From JAYRWN01 sp041917975 (lineage in GTDB: Bacteria > Bacteroidota > Bacteroidia > Chitinophagales > Saprospiraceae), in the NCBI GenBank assembly GCA_041917975.1, contig JAYRWN010000408.1, forward strand, positions 1 through 20,042: a stretch of 20,042 nt of DNA, in the 5' to 3' direction. This document shows, piece by piece, positions 1 through 8,658 of the stretch. Numbering within the stretch: the first letter of the stretch is position 1; the number at the start of each line of letters is the position of its first letter. The position numbers were made by a program, and so were the translations under genes. Below the pieces are notes generated by a model. It saw only the letters and a program-made list of their open reading frames with translations. It searched no databases and was not told the DNA's origin.

Positions 1-512
1 CGCTCACGAGAAGGACCGAAAGCCTGGCCGATGACGGCAGCAAAAACGGTTTGAGGATTGTTTTCCTGAATACGCAGGGCCCCGATATGCCCGCTTTGAG
101 GTAGACCTGCAAACGCCCAGCTTTTACCACCGTTCACAGATTTATAGACTCCTTTGCCTGAGATGACATTAGAACGCAGTCCGTCCGATCCCGTTCCAAC
201 ATAAATAATGTTTGGATCCAAACCATAAACGGCAATGTCTGCTATCGAAGGCGATTTAAAGTAACCATCCGACAGATTATGCCAATGTTGCCCGTAATCT
301 TCTGTTTTCCACACCCCTCCCCCGGCGGAGCCCATCAGAAACATCCCGGGTTGATCGGGGATACCGGTTGCCGCCGTAACCCGTCCGCCGCGGCAGGGGC
401 CAACATGGCGGAAAAGTAATGGGTCGAAAGAGAGATATTGTGCACCTAATGTATTAAATGACAATATTGTAAGCATTAAAAAAAATAATAATTTTATGGT
501 TTTCGAAAGCAT
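1..512 (-). CDS. Secreted BNR/sortilin-like repeat protein, 5' part only
   Basis: This reading frame opens with ATG at 512 and is still open at the left edge, so about 170 N-terminal residues are visible. Residues 1-24 form a typical signal peptide (basic start, Leu/Phe-rich core, ending near LGAQ), so the product is probably exported. Two Asp-box-like BNR motifs are visible: TEDYGQHW (about residues 70-77) and SVNGGKSW (about 125-132). The stretch FRHVGPCRGGRV (34-45) is typical of the large beta-propeller proteins annotated as sortilin/VPS10 or WD40/YVTN/BNR-like glycosyl-hydrolase-related proteins in Bacteroidota, which are often about 1000 residues long. Such proteins are beta-propellers; the substrate is usually unknown and I claim none. 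It is transcribed divergently from the epimerase-like gene at 889. Confidence 0.8.
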   Translation of the reverse strand, partial: MLSKTIKLLFFLMLTILSFNTLGAQYLSFDPLLFRHVGPCRGGRVTAATGIPDQPGMFLMGSAGGGVWKTEDYGQHWHNLSDGYFKSPSIADIAVYGLDPNIIYVGTGSDGLRSNVISGKGVYKSVNGGKSWAFAGLPQSGHIGALRIQENNPQTVFAAVIGQAFGPSRE

Positions 513-888
513 GATTTGGAACCGTTTGTGCGCTTCAAAATAGGAAGAATACCTGTTTCGGACAAATCGCAATTAGAGGAGTGGTACTATTTAAATATGA
601 AATAAAATCAATGATTAAATGGGGATCCTTAATATTCGGCGGCCTAATATGGAGGAAAGTCCAACTAATAATATGATAAGTATTTAATTTAAAATTAAAT
701 ACGCATTATAAAAAAATATATAATCTGGCCGGGATACCCCAATAATGAACCAACACTACTTACATTCTCCTAGCTTAGGTTCAACGTATTCAGCTTGGAC
801 TATCCACCTATCTATGACCTACTTTTATAATTATTTTATCTAAAAATCTGCATCTTGCATTTTAGTAATATCAAAAGTTTAATCAGCG
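513..888. other. AT-rich divergent intergenic region
   Basis: This 376 bp gap separates two divergent genes and should hold both promoters. On the minus strand, a TTTG (around 555) and a TATTTTG box about 20 nt further on roughly resemble a Bacteroidota promoter (TTTG...TAnnTTTG), with the second box one base short. I found no convincing promoter for the plus-strand gene and no coding remnant or RNA gene. Confidence 0.35.
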
Positions 889-1878
889 ATGAAAGTTTTA
901 TTTATTGGGGGTACCGGTAATATTTCTACGCCGGTCAGCCGGTTGGCGATGAGTCTAGACGTCGAGCTGTATCACCTTAACCGCGGCACGTCCATCCAGG
1001 AAATACCGGGAGTTATCACTCTCCAGGGTGATATCAACGAACCGCTAACCCAGTCATTATTGAGTGATCATTATTGGGATTCGGTAGTCAATTGGATTGC
1101 TTATACCCCTGCGGATATTGAACGCGATCTGATTTTGTTCAAAGATAAAACCAGACAATATATTTTTATTTCTTCTGCTTCCTGTTACCAGCGTCCGGTG
1201 CGCTGCCCCATCATCACCGAATCTACACCATTAGCTAATCCCTATTGGCAGTATTCGCGGGATAAAATTGATTGTGAATACCGCCTGATGGGTGCTTACC
1301 ATCTAGAAGGCTTTCCAGTGACTATTGTGCGGCCATCGTTGACTTACGACACTGTAATCCCCATCTCGGTGGGTGGCTTTAGAGAATATACCACCGCTCA
1401 GCGCATTCTGGACGGCCGGCCAGTACTGGTACCCGGAGATGGAACGGCCTTGTGGACAGTGACCCATGCAGATGATTTTGCCAAAGGATTTATGGGGCTG
1501 GTGGGAAATTATCATGCGCTTGGTCATGCATTTCACATCACTTCCGATGAGATCCTTAACTGGAATACCATTTACCGCACCCTGGCTGAGGCACTGAACC
1601 GGGAGATCCATATGGTGCACGTCGCCTCCGAGACCATTTGTCGGCTGGAACCGGACTACACGGGTACCTTATTGGGCGATAAGTGTGAGAGTACTATTTT
1701 TGACAATACCAAGATTAAGACTTTTGTGCCCGGATATCAGGCTACAATCCCTTTCCACACAGGCATCCGGCGCACCTTGGCCTGGTTGGATGCGCATCCA
1801 GCTAAAAAAATAGTGGACCAAGCCAGTGATGCCACTATTGACCGCATCATTAAAGCGGCTCAGTCGTTAACAATCTGA
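889..1878 (+). CDS. NAD-dependent epimerase/dehydratase-like protein (extended SDR fold)
   Basis: This 329-residue protein has a Rossmann-type N terminus: MKVLFIGGTGNIS, with the dinucleotide-binding glycines at residues 7-10 (GGTG). The extended-SDR active-site elements are visible: a serine-rich strand FISSAS (93-98) and YSRDK (122-126), which fits the YxxxK catalytic motif. Length and motif order match NAD(P)-dependent sugar epimerase/dehydratase or reductase proteins, including the CSP41-like/isoflavone-reductase-like group. It is presumably a soluble cytoplasmic oxidoreductase or epimerase. The substrate cannot be read from the sequence, and no sugar-biosynthesis neighbours help. The start is the ATG directly before the nucleotide-binding strand. 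It appears monocistronic, with a hairpin about 25 bp after the stop. A catalytically dead regulatory SDR cannot be excluded. Confidence 0.8.
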   Translation: MKVLFIGGTGNISTPVSRLAMSLDVELYHLNRGTSIQEIPGVITLQGDINEPLTQSLLSDHYWDSVVNWIAYTPADIERDLILFKDKTRQYIFISSASCYQRPVRCPIITESTPLANPYWQYSRDKIDCEYRLMGAYHLEGFPVTIVRPSLTYDTVIPISVGGFREYTTAQRILDGRPVLVPGDGTALWTVTHADDFAKGFMGLVGNYHALGHAFHITSDEILNWNTIYRTLAEALNREIHMVHVASETICRLEPDYTGTLLGDKCESTIFDNTKIKTFVPGYQATIPFHTGIRRTLAWLDAHPAKKIVDQASDATIDRIIKAAQSLTI

Positions 1879-1892
1879 ATATGAGGTTTTCT

Positions 1893-1932
1893 TAATAAAA
1901 AATCAGCCTGCCCATATAAATGACGCAGGCTG
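1893..1932 (-). terminator. Hairpin with U-tract on the minus strand
   Basis: CAGCCTGC (1904-1911) and GCAGGCTG (1925-1932) form a perfect 8-bp stem with a 13-nt loop. On the minus strand the stem is followed at once by ATTTTTTATT, the layout of a Rho-independent terminator. It would end leftward transcripts from the 2463-1987 region or read-through from the signalling operon. In the plus direction there is no T-tract, although it sits 25 bp after the epimerase stop and could still act as a 3' hairpin. Confidence 0.55.
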
Positions 1933-1986
1933 CGTGGGAAGCTCCAATGCTCTGTTTGACCGGGTAATGGGTCAGATTACAGGACA

Positions 1987-2463
1987 TTATTGCCATGGGG
2001 TAATGCGGAATTGGTTTTGGATGAGGTTAATACGCTGATGCAGAACGGACGGAACTTCTACCTCCAGTTTCACTTTTCCCTCAAGAAGTTCCGCCGTGTC
2101 TGCCGTTAATTGGTTGGAGGTCCGAATGACGCACCGTATAGCTGGTATCCAAGGATGTTGAACTGAACCATCATGCCCACGCAGGCTATTTCAGTCCGGT
2201 CCTTCCTGGATTTTTAGTACCGCCAGCTAATGTCAATAGTGGCGGTAGATAAAACTCTAAAATCACCCAGAAGCCTCAACTTTTTGGGAATAGGCTGAAA
2301 GCAGGCCATGGCCATTATTTTTTGATAAGCGGATGAAGTCAGAGGACTTGCATATGGCAAAGTCGGTTGTGTAAAACGCTGGCTTTTTGGGGTCAATAGA
2401 CAACCAAGGACTAATGACGCAAGAGTAGTCCTTTTCTTCACCTCTGCTTATCAATATGCTCAT
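1987..2463 (-). pseudogene. Decayed minus-strand coding region of unknown family
   Basis: From an ATG at 2463 a 66-codon reading frame runs leftward and stops at a TGA. A second frame carries on to about 2214 (ending DFRVLSTATIDISWRY), and two others give protein-like stretches further on (SLDTSYTVRHSDLQ, then ELLEGKVKLEVEVPSVLHQR, ending at a stop at 1987-1989). The composition is GC-richer than the AT-rich DNA just upstream, and the frames hand over to one another, as expected of one gene broken by several frameshifts. I do not recognise the family. Alternatively these are unrelated short frames. The region lies just downstream of three palindromic sites and a weak sigma-54-like sequence, so it may be a former target of the neighbouring regulator. 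Confidence 0.35.
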
Positions 2464-2499
2464 AAACCTATTTGCGTAGATTGTTGTTACAAAAATCGC

Positions 2500-2516
2500 T
2501 GCATTATCACAATCAA
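2500..2516 (-). promoter_or_regulatory. Weak sigma-54-like promoter
   Basis: On the minus strand TTGATTGTGATAATGCA has the -12 GC dinucleotide of a sigma-54 promoter and, 10 nt before it, GA in place of the consensus GG at -24. The match alone is poor. Its interest is position: it would start transcription near 2490, 27 nt before the ATG at 2463. The three palindromes at 2558-2609 would then be centred at about -75, -95 and -112, the usual place for sigma-54 activator sites. Confidence 0.2.
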
Positions 2517-2557
2517 TTTATTATCAAATATATATACATTATAATAAATAATATTAA

Positions 2558-2609
2558 TTCCAAAAAATGGAATCTATTTCCAAAATATGGAATATTCCAA
2601 AATATGGTC
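2558..2609. promoter_or_regulatory. Three tandem TTCCA-N5-TGGAA palindromes (likely regulator sites)
   Basis: TTCCAAAAAATGGAA (2558-2572), TTCCAAAATATGGAA (2578-2592) and TTCCAAAATATGGTC (2595-2609) are three 15-bp dyads with starts 20 and 17 bp apart. The first two have perfect 5-bp arms; the third is degenerate in its right arm. The same sequence as the first copy occurs at 10221-10235, upstream of the response regulator operon. The repetition of a dyad at both ends of that operon suggests binding sites for the sigma-54 activator encoded at 8659-10014; that link is inference. Confidence 0.55.
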
Positions 2610-2616
2610 AAAATAG

Positions 2617-5600
2617 TTAAATGAATTGCAGCTCGTGTGCTTTGATTAGGTTGCTAGCCTCATGCAGATAAGTGCAGACCAGCTCCACCGTCTCTGTCAG
2701 TTGAACTTGGTCGGTGAGCATTGGGGTGTTTTTTTCGAGGAAGATCACGTGTTCTTTTAAAGGATTTATCTCCAGTTGCACGACCGCCGGTTTTATTTTA
2801 TGCGCCAACCGCTGGATGGCGTCCTGGTCCTCGTCCTGAAGGGCTTCTCCTAACAACCGTATCGTTTCGTCGGCTTGTAAAAGGAAGATATTCAGCATCT
2901 TGTGCATAAAATCATCATCACCAGCGCTTATATCCCGCAATTTTGTTAAGTCATAGGTGACGGGTGTCTGTTTTTTCACTTCTGTGTTTTCTTGCCGGTT
3001 GAGCCACCGAATTATGGTAGCGATAAACTCGTGTTCTACGAAAGGTTTGGCGACATAATCGTTCATGCCGGCGCTAAAACACTTCTCATTTTCCCCTTTG
3101 ATGGCATTAGCGGTAAGAGCGATGATGGGTAAGTCTAAATTGTAGTCTTTCCTGATGCGCTGTGTTGCCTCATAACCGTTCATTTTTGGCATTTGCACAT
3201 CCATCAACACTAAGTCGACGACTTGGCCCTGTATGATATTCAGGGCTTCCAGACCGTTTTCAGCCTGCAGGATAATGCACCCGTAGCTTAACAAAACCCG
3301 TTCTGCCACCAGACGGTTAAGGTCATTATCATCGACGACCAGGATGACTTTATCCTTCAGAATGGCCGGAGAACCTTCTAGTCTGAGCTTTTGAGGTAAA
3401 TCAGCCGCCGTACCTTTAGGAAAATCAACAGTGAAGGCAACGGTAGTTCCTTTTCCTTTTGTGCTGTCTACCTGGATGTGGCCGTGCATGAGTTCTACCA
3501 GGTCTTTACAGATGCTCATACCCAGACCTGTTCCTCCGTACTTACGACTGATGGACTCATATTCCTGGGTGAATTTTTCGAAGAGTTTGTCGAGGTACCC
3601 AGGGTCCATACCCACGCCGGTATCGGATACACTTATCTGGATAATCTGGGATTGTTCTTTATCTTCTAATAACATCACCCGCACGGTCACCGACCCTTGT
3701 TCGGTGAATTTTATGGCATTGCTTAACAGGTTAAGCAAGATCTGATTTATCCGGTACGGGTCTCCGATTAGGATGGGAGAAATATCAGCACTAAAAGAAC
3801 TATTCACCAACGTCAAGCCTTTCTCTTCCGCTTTATGCTGGAAGACCTGTGAGCTGTTCATGATGACTTTGTACAGGTCAAAGCCTATGCTCTCCAGGTT
3901 TAGTTTACCGGCTTCTATTTTGGTTAAGTCCAGGATGTCATTAATGATCACCAATAAATTTTCCGCAGCGGTTTGAATGGTGTTAAGACAAAACTGTTGA
4001 TCAGATGATAAGGTGGTTTTGGCGAGTTGGTTGCTCATACCGATCAGTGCATTCATGGGGGTTCTGATCTCATGACTCATGTTTGCCAAAAACGTTTCTT
4101 TAGTTTTGGCTAACCGTTCGGCTTGTTCACGGGATAAGATCAATTGTTTTTCCAGTTCTTTTTGTTCATGGATATCCAGGCAGATGATGATCGTGCCTGA
4201 AAATTCGCCGCGGTCGTTGTATTCTGGTGCTGAACTCACTAACCACCAACGGGCTCCTCCGGGGAGATTTACTTTAAATTCGTAGGCCTCATTAATACCC
4301 TGACGCCGGTTTTTGATTTTTTCCTGGATAAAATTCAACTCTTCTTCGGTCAGCCATTTAATCACATCGAAGCCGATCAATTTCTCCTCGGGGGTTCCGG
4401 TCATCAGACACACCGTCTGATTCACGTAAGTGATGCGATAGAAAGGGTCCATTTCTACCAAACCCAGGTTCATGTTGGCAATGATGCGGCGGTATTTTTC
4501 TTCGTTGACTCTTAACGCTTGCTCAAATTTTTTACGTTCGGTGATATCCAAACCATATCCGATGACAAAATCTACTTCTTGCTGTGATCTGATTACCGGA
4601 AACCACCGTCGCAGCAAGTATTTTTCCAGGCCTAGGTTATCTATCAGCCGTTCTTCCCACTCCAGGGGCTGTTTGGTGTTCAGGACGTATTCAAAAGTTC
4701 TCCGTCGTTCCTGAGCCATCTCCATAGGTTTATTGCGGTACGTGCAATAATCCTCATCCCGTTTGCCGATGATCCACCGGCGCAAGGTCTCATCTTTAAT
4801 GCCGTTGGGATTCACGAAAAGGTATTGGTGTTGATTGTTAAACACAGCTATATCTGCCGGAATGTTGTTTAAAATATCTTCGTAAAAGAGGCGCTGTTTT
4901 TCCAAAATGACTTCGGCGTTTTTACGCTCATCGATATCAATGACAAAGCCGGTAAATACTTTGTTTCCTGATTCTGTGAAGTAAGAAAACGAAGAATATA
5001 CCGCATACCAGCGGACCTCTTGTCCAGGCAGGACCAACCTTATTTCGTCATAGAATGGTTCCAGAGTGTTGATACATTGCAGATTTTTTTCAATGACCCG
5101 TTCCGCGTCATCCGGATGAATATAGTACAGATAATTGTCAATGTCCTGAAGCTCAGTACCAATTATTTTTTCGATCGCCGGGCTGATGTAACGCAAGACT
5201 TGCTGGCCTTCCTGCGTATTTTCATATTCAAAGATGATCCCGGGTATATTTTCAGCCAGGGATTTAAACTGGTTAACCCGGTTGGCCAAAGCCATCTCAG
5301 TTTGTTTAATGCCGGTAATATCCGTATGGGTACCGACCATACGTATGGGAAAGCCGTGGGGGTTTTTTTCGATCACTGTTCCCCGGTCTAAAACCCAGCG
5401 TACACCGCCATCCCTGCGCAGGACGCGGTATTCCAGGCTGTGGGAGTCTGTTTCCCCGGATCGGCAACGTCGGTCGGATTCCCGCACTTTTCCTAGATCA
5501 TCAGGGTGTATGCTGTCCCACCAGATCGACGTGTTATGCCCCTCCAAAGTCAGATCAAGCCCTAGCAGGGTGTTGTGTGGTTTGGAGTAATACATTTCAC

Positions 5601-7518
5601 CCGTGTTGAAGTTTAATTCCCAGACATTATCCCCAATCTTTTCTAAAGCCCGGCGTAAGCGCGTTTCTGATTCTTTAATGCGTTCATTGATTTCACGTTC
5701 GGTCGTGATATTTTCTTCCAGAGCAAAATACCCGGTCAATTCACCTTTTATGTTAAACACCGGTTGGCCCTGGATGCGTACCCAAAAAGCTTGTCCATTG
5801 CGTTTGTAGTTCAGGATTTCGGTATTGAACGGTTCGCCAGCTTTTATTTGCGACGAAAGGTAGCGGCTGGCAGCTTTATCCGTTCTGGGGCCTTGCAAGA
5901 GAGTTCCTGGTTTACGGCCCTGCATTTCCTCTAAGGTATAACCGGTCATTTTGGAAAAACTTTTATTAATCCAGGTGGTACACCCCAGTTTATCGGTAAT
6001 GATGACCGCATTAATGTTGTCTTCCGCTATTTGGGACAATATTTTTAACTTTTCATCCTGCTCCCTTGCTGCAGTGTTGTCTTCGACCATGGCGAAATAC
6101 TGCAGAACATGACCATCCTTATCTTTGACCGACTGACCTTTGGAACGCCCCCAAAACCAGGTGTTGTCTTTGCGGTAGTGCACCCCTTCTACATCAAAGG
6201 ATTCACCTTTGCGGAACGCACTCACCATAGTTTTTACCGCCTCCGGGTCGGACAAGGGTCCCCGGCATAAACCCAGCGGAGTTTGTCCCTTTATTTCTTC
6301 CAGGCTATAGCCGGTCATTTTAGCAAAACCCTCATTGGCCCAGAATATCCTGCCATCCGGAGAAGTAAAGACCACGCCATTTTCATTAGCGCTAGCCACC
6401 ATAGAAAGCCGCTTGTATTCTTCTTCTCCTTTTTTTCTGGCTGTAATGTCCGTATGAGTGCCAATGAGCCTTTTTGGTGCTCCCGAGGCCGTTTTACTAA
6501 CTACCATACCGCGATCCAGGATCCATAAATATTCGCCATTCCGGTGGAGCAACCGGTATTCACGCTGATGTGAACTAATGCGCTGGTGGTCATAGTCGTT
6601 ATCAGTTTCGGCGATGATGTGCCGGTCATCGGGATGGATGCGATTATACCATTCAGAGACTTTGTTCTCAAAAGTATCTTCCGCATGGCCCAGCATAGCT
6701 TTGTACTGTTTGGAGAAAAATACTTCGCGGGTCTCAAAATCGTATTCCCAAACACCGTCACCAGCTCCTTCCAAAGCAAATTGCCATAATTCCTGGCTGG
6801 CTTTTAAAGCTTGCTCGGCTTTTTTCTGTGCCGTAATATCGGTATAATTCCACAAATGGCCGCCATAGGCCTGATCACCAATAATGGGGATAAAGTCCCT
6901 TTCAAAAATTCGCCCGTCAGTGAGTTCTAAAATTTCCCCAATCACTAATTTTTTATCGGCCAGATTCCGGTCAATGCCCTTAATGAATTGGTCCGGGTCG
7001 CGAAACAAGACTTTGCTGCGTTCTGCGCTGCTACTGCAGTCCGCCCCGATCATATCCTCCGGGGTAACCGGGATACCAAAGAGGTCATTAAACAGCTGAT
7101 TACAGTATACAATGCGCCTGCTGTCATCCTCCAGGAGTATGCCACTCTGCAAATTCGCTATAAGTGAAGTAAATACCTTCTCGGCATTTTTGCGTTGACT
7201 GATAACCTGGTTAATGTATCTGGCGATAAGTAATAAATCATCCGTCTTGCCGGCACTTTCTTCTCCACCGATGATTCCAGCGACTTCTTTAAGTTTTTCA
7301 ACGGATTTTCTTTTTATTTCTATTTCATGCTTGAGCTGATGATTAATTTCCCGGTATTCTTCCTCACTGATGACGAAAGCCCTGGACGCCAACTCATTGT
7401 CCCGTTCATAAGCTTGGTATGATTCTTCCACCGCTTCTAAAAATGGCAGCAGGTCTGGATTTTGGGCCATATTTGCTGGAAGCAGTTTTCTGATCTGACG
7501 TTGCAGAAGCTTATTCAT
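2617..7518 (-). CDS. Soluble multi-PAS hybrid histidine kinase with receiver and HPt domains
   Basis: This 1633-residue protein has no signal peptide or membrane segment, so it should be cytoplasmic. After a coiled-coil-rich N terminus (about 1-110) there are about eight PAS domains: roughly 113-230, 243-360, 368-485, 490-605, 618-735, 748-865, 875-993 and 1005-1120. The kinase core follows: phospho-accepting H1149 in SHEIRTP, N box N1263/N1267, DTGVG (1299-1303) and GGTGLG (1328-1333). The receiver has D1396/D1397, phosphoacceptor D1440 and K1491; the C-terminal HPt has H1573 in AHKIK. This is a complete internal His-Asp-His relay, whose natural exit is the response regulator three genes upstream. 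Its ATG overlaps the FIST gene stop by 4 bp, indicating translational coupling. PAS 2 and 5, and PAS 3 and 4, are close pairs, pointing to internal duplication. The signal and any PAS cofactor are unknown. Confidence 0.93.
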   Translation of the reverse strand: MNKLLQRQIRKLLPANMAQNPDLLPFLEAVEESYQAYERDNELASRAFVISEEEYREINHQLKHEIEIKRKSVEKLKEVAGIIGGEESAGKTDDLLLIARYINQVISQRKNAEKVFTSLIANLQSGILLEDDSRRIVYCNQLFNDLFGIPVTPEDMIGADCSSSAERSKVLFRDPDQFIKGIDRNLADKKLVIGEILELTDGRIFERDFIPIIGDQAYGGHLWNYTDITAQKKAEQALKASQELWQFALEGAGDGVWEYDFETREVFFSKQYKAMLGHAEDTFENKVSEWYNRIHPDDRHIIAETDNDYDHQRISSHQREYRLLHRNGEYLWILDRGMVVSKTASGAPKRLIGTHTDITARKKGEEEYKRLSMVASANENGVVFTSPDGRIFWANEGFAKMTGYSLEEIKGQTPLGLCRGPLSDPEAVKTMVSAFRKGESFDVEGVHYRKDNTWFWGRSKGQSVKDKDGHVLQYFAMVEDNTAAREQDEKLKILSQIAEDNINAVIITDKLGCTTWINKSFSKMTGYTLEEMQGRKPGTLLQGPRTDKAASRYLSSQIKAGEPFNTEILNYKRNGQAFWVRIQGQPVFNIKGELTGYFALEENITTEREINERIKESETRLRRALEKIGDNVWELNFNTGEMYYSKPHNTLLGLDLTLEGHNTSIWWDSIHPDDLGKVRESDRRCRSGETDSHSLEYRVLRRDGGVRWVLDRGTVIEKNPHGFPIRMVGTHTDITGIKQTEMALANRVNQFKSLAENIPGIIFEYENTQEGQQVLRYISPAIEKIIGTELQDIDNYLYYIHPDDAERVIEKNLQCINTLEPFYDEIRLVLPGQEVRWYAVYSSFSYFTESGNKVFTGFVIDIDERKNAEVILEKQRLFYEDILNNIPADIAVFNNQHQYLFVNPNGIKDETLRRWIIGKRDEDYCTYRNKPMEMAQERRRTFEYVLNTKQPLEWEERLIDNLGLEKYLLRRWFPVIRSQQEVDFVIGYGLDITERKKFEQALRVNEEKYRRIIANMNLGLVEMDPFYRITYVNQTVCLMTGTPEEKLIGFDVIKWLTEEELNFIQEKIKNRRQGINEAYEFKVNLPGGARWWLVSSAPEYNDRGEFSGTIIICLDIHEQKELEKQLILSREQAERLAKTKETFLANMSHEIRTPMNALIGMSNQLAKTTLSSDQQFCLNTIQTAAENLLVIINDILDLTKIEAGKLNLESIGFDLYKVIMNSSQVFQHKAEEKGLTLVNSSFSADISPILIGDPYRINQILLNLLSNAIKFTEQGSVTVRVMLLEDKEQSQIIQISVSDTGVGMDPGYLDKLFEKFTQEYESISRKYGGTGLGMSICKDLVELMHGHIQVDSTKGKGTTVAFTVDFPKGTAADLPQKLRLEGSPAILKDKVILVVDDNDLNRLVAERVLLSYGCIILQAENGLEALNIIQGQVVDLVLMDVQMPKMNGYEATQRIRKDYNLDLPIIALTANAIKGENEKCFSAGMNDYVAKPFVEHEFIATIIRWLNRQENTEVKKQTPVTYDLTKLRDISAGDDDFMHKMLNIFLLQADETIRLLGEALQDEDQDAIQRLAHKIKPAVVQLEINPLKEHVIFLEKNTPMLTDQVQLTETVELVCTYLHEASNLIKAHELQFI

Positions 7519-8654
7519 CGTTCACTAAAGGTAGTAATAGTCATGGTTTGATTGTGCAGCTGGCAGCTGGTTCCATCTACAAATGGGGAGATTTCACCAT
7601 ACGAATAAAATCCTGTAAGTATAGTCTGTTGGTTAAACACCTCATCGATGGCTTCTACTTCTTCTTCGGTGCGCCCTTGTAAAATTAATTTTCGACCGAC
7701 ACAACTGATCAGCAAGGCCAATTTGGGTGGTTGTTCGCCGGATTTTTTGGTATCCAAAGCAGCATGATAAGCCGCATCCGTCAGACGATCAAAATTGGCT
7801 CGCATAAATCGCACCTGCGCACCCTCTGGAATATCTCCGGCAAAAGTCATGCTCCCGCTGAGTTCATCAATGGACAAGATGGTTCGCACCACCAATTCAC
7901 TTTCCGCGTCTTTTTTTATAGCCAAAGGAAATAATAGGGCCGAGCCGGGCAGTTTTGCCGCATCGGGCCCCAGATATAATTTGTATAGGTCCAAAGCGTT
8001 TTTGCCGTTGATTTCATAAAGGACATTTCCAGTAGATTTGGTGACGGTCCTTTCCGGTCCAAACATCTCCCATCCACCGCGGGTACCATGATGGACACAC
8101 AAATGTTGTCCGTAAAAACCGACGGCTACCACCAGTCCAGCTGAGGGTCTGTCGTTTAATCCTACCAGGGTGTGCCTGAAGTCCGGACCATCTCCAGCCA
8201 GTCCTCCGGTGATAAGCAACTGATCATGAGCCACCTCGTTCATACCTTGTACCAGTTCGCTTCCATTGACCATGCTGCCATCAGAAAAAACCAACAGGTA
8301 GGCTAAATCTTTGCCTGGAAATTGGCGGACTAAGGCTTGGCCCGCGGCATAACTGCTGAGGTATTCATCAATGCGCACCATCCGTGTTTCGATTGGGGTA
8401 TGCTCGAATTGTAGCGCTGTAACCGTAAGGGTGTGGTCAAAAACTTCGGTATCGTATATTTCACCGGCAGTCGAACATATAATAATTTGGGCGGAAGGGT
8501 ATTTTGTCCGGAGCATGGTATAAGCATCCTTGGCTTCAATGACTGCTTTGGCACCAAAACAAAATACCAATTGCACTTCTTCTGGGGCTAAATCGTCACT
8601 TTTGGGGTGTGTGACCATCCGATCCATAGAACATGAACACAACGTTGCTTTCAT
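7515..8654 (-). CDS. FIST domain sensory protein
   Basis: This 379-residue protein matches the FIST family (FIST_N plus FIST_C) over its whole length. Typical signatures are CSTAGEI (60-66), ITGGLAGD (148-155), an SCVGRK stretch near 328 and GFYSYGEI close to the C terminus. FIST domains are known as sensory modules of bacterial signal transduction, proposed to bind small ligands such as amino acids. There is no signal peptide or membrane segment, so the protein is probably cytoplasmic. It lies 4 bp downstream of the response regulator gene, and its stop overlaps the kinase start in an ATGA, so the three are very likely made together. The simplest reading is that it senses a cytoplasmic ligand and modulates the multi-PAS kinase; this is inference. 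The N terminus has three close cysteines or methionines (CSCSM), with no known meaning. Confidence 0.9.
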   Translation of the reverse strand: MKATLCSCSMDRMVTHPKSDDLAPEEVQLVFCFGAKAVIEAKDAYTMLRTKYPSAQIIICSTAGEIYDTEVFDHTLTVTALQFEHTPIETRMVRIDEYLSSYAAGQALVRQFPGKDLAYLLVFSDGSMVNGSELVQGMNEVAHDQLLITGGLAGDGPDFRHTLVGLNDRPSAGLVVAVGFYGQHLCVHHGTRGGWEMFGPERTVTKSTGNVLYEINGKNALDLYKLYLGPDAAKLPGSALLFPLAIKKDAESELVVRTILSIDELSGSMTFAGDIPEGAQVRFMRANFDRLTDAAYHAALDTKKSGEQPPKLALLISCVGRKLILQGRTEEEVEAIDEVFNQQTILTGFYSYGEISPFVDGTSCQLHNQTMTITTFSER

Positions 8655-8658
8655 ACCG

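Noticed and set aside
5020..5590. Plus-strand reading frames over 100 codons inside the kinase gene
   Set aside because: They are antisense shadows of PAS-domain coding sequence; the minus-strand protein is fully accounted for by conserved domains.
6100..6340. LOV-type photoreceptor in PAS 3 or PAS 4 of the kinase
   Set aside because: The KMTGY...GP region resembles LOV domains, but the flavin-binding Cys of NCRFLQ is replaced (the equivalent position in PAS 4 is Gly in PGTLLQG). The Cys in PAS 3 (LCRGP) is at a different position.
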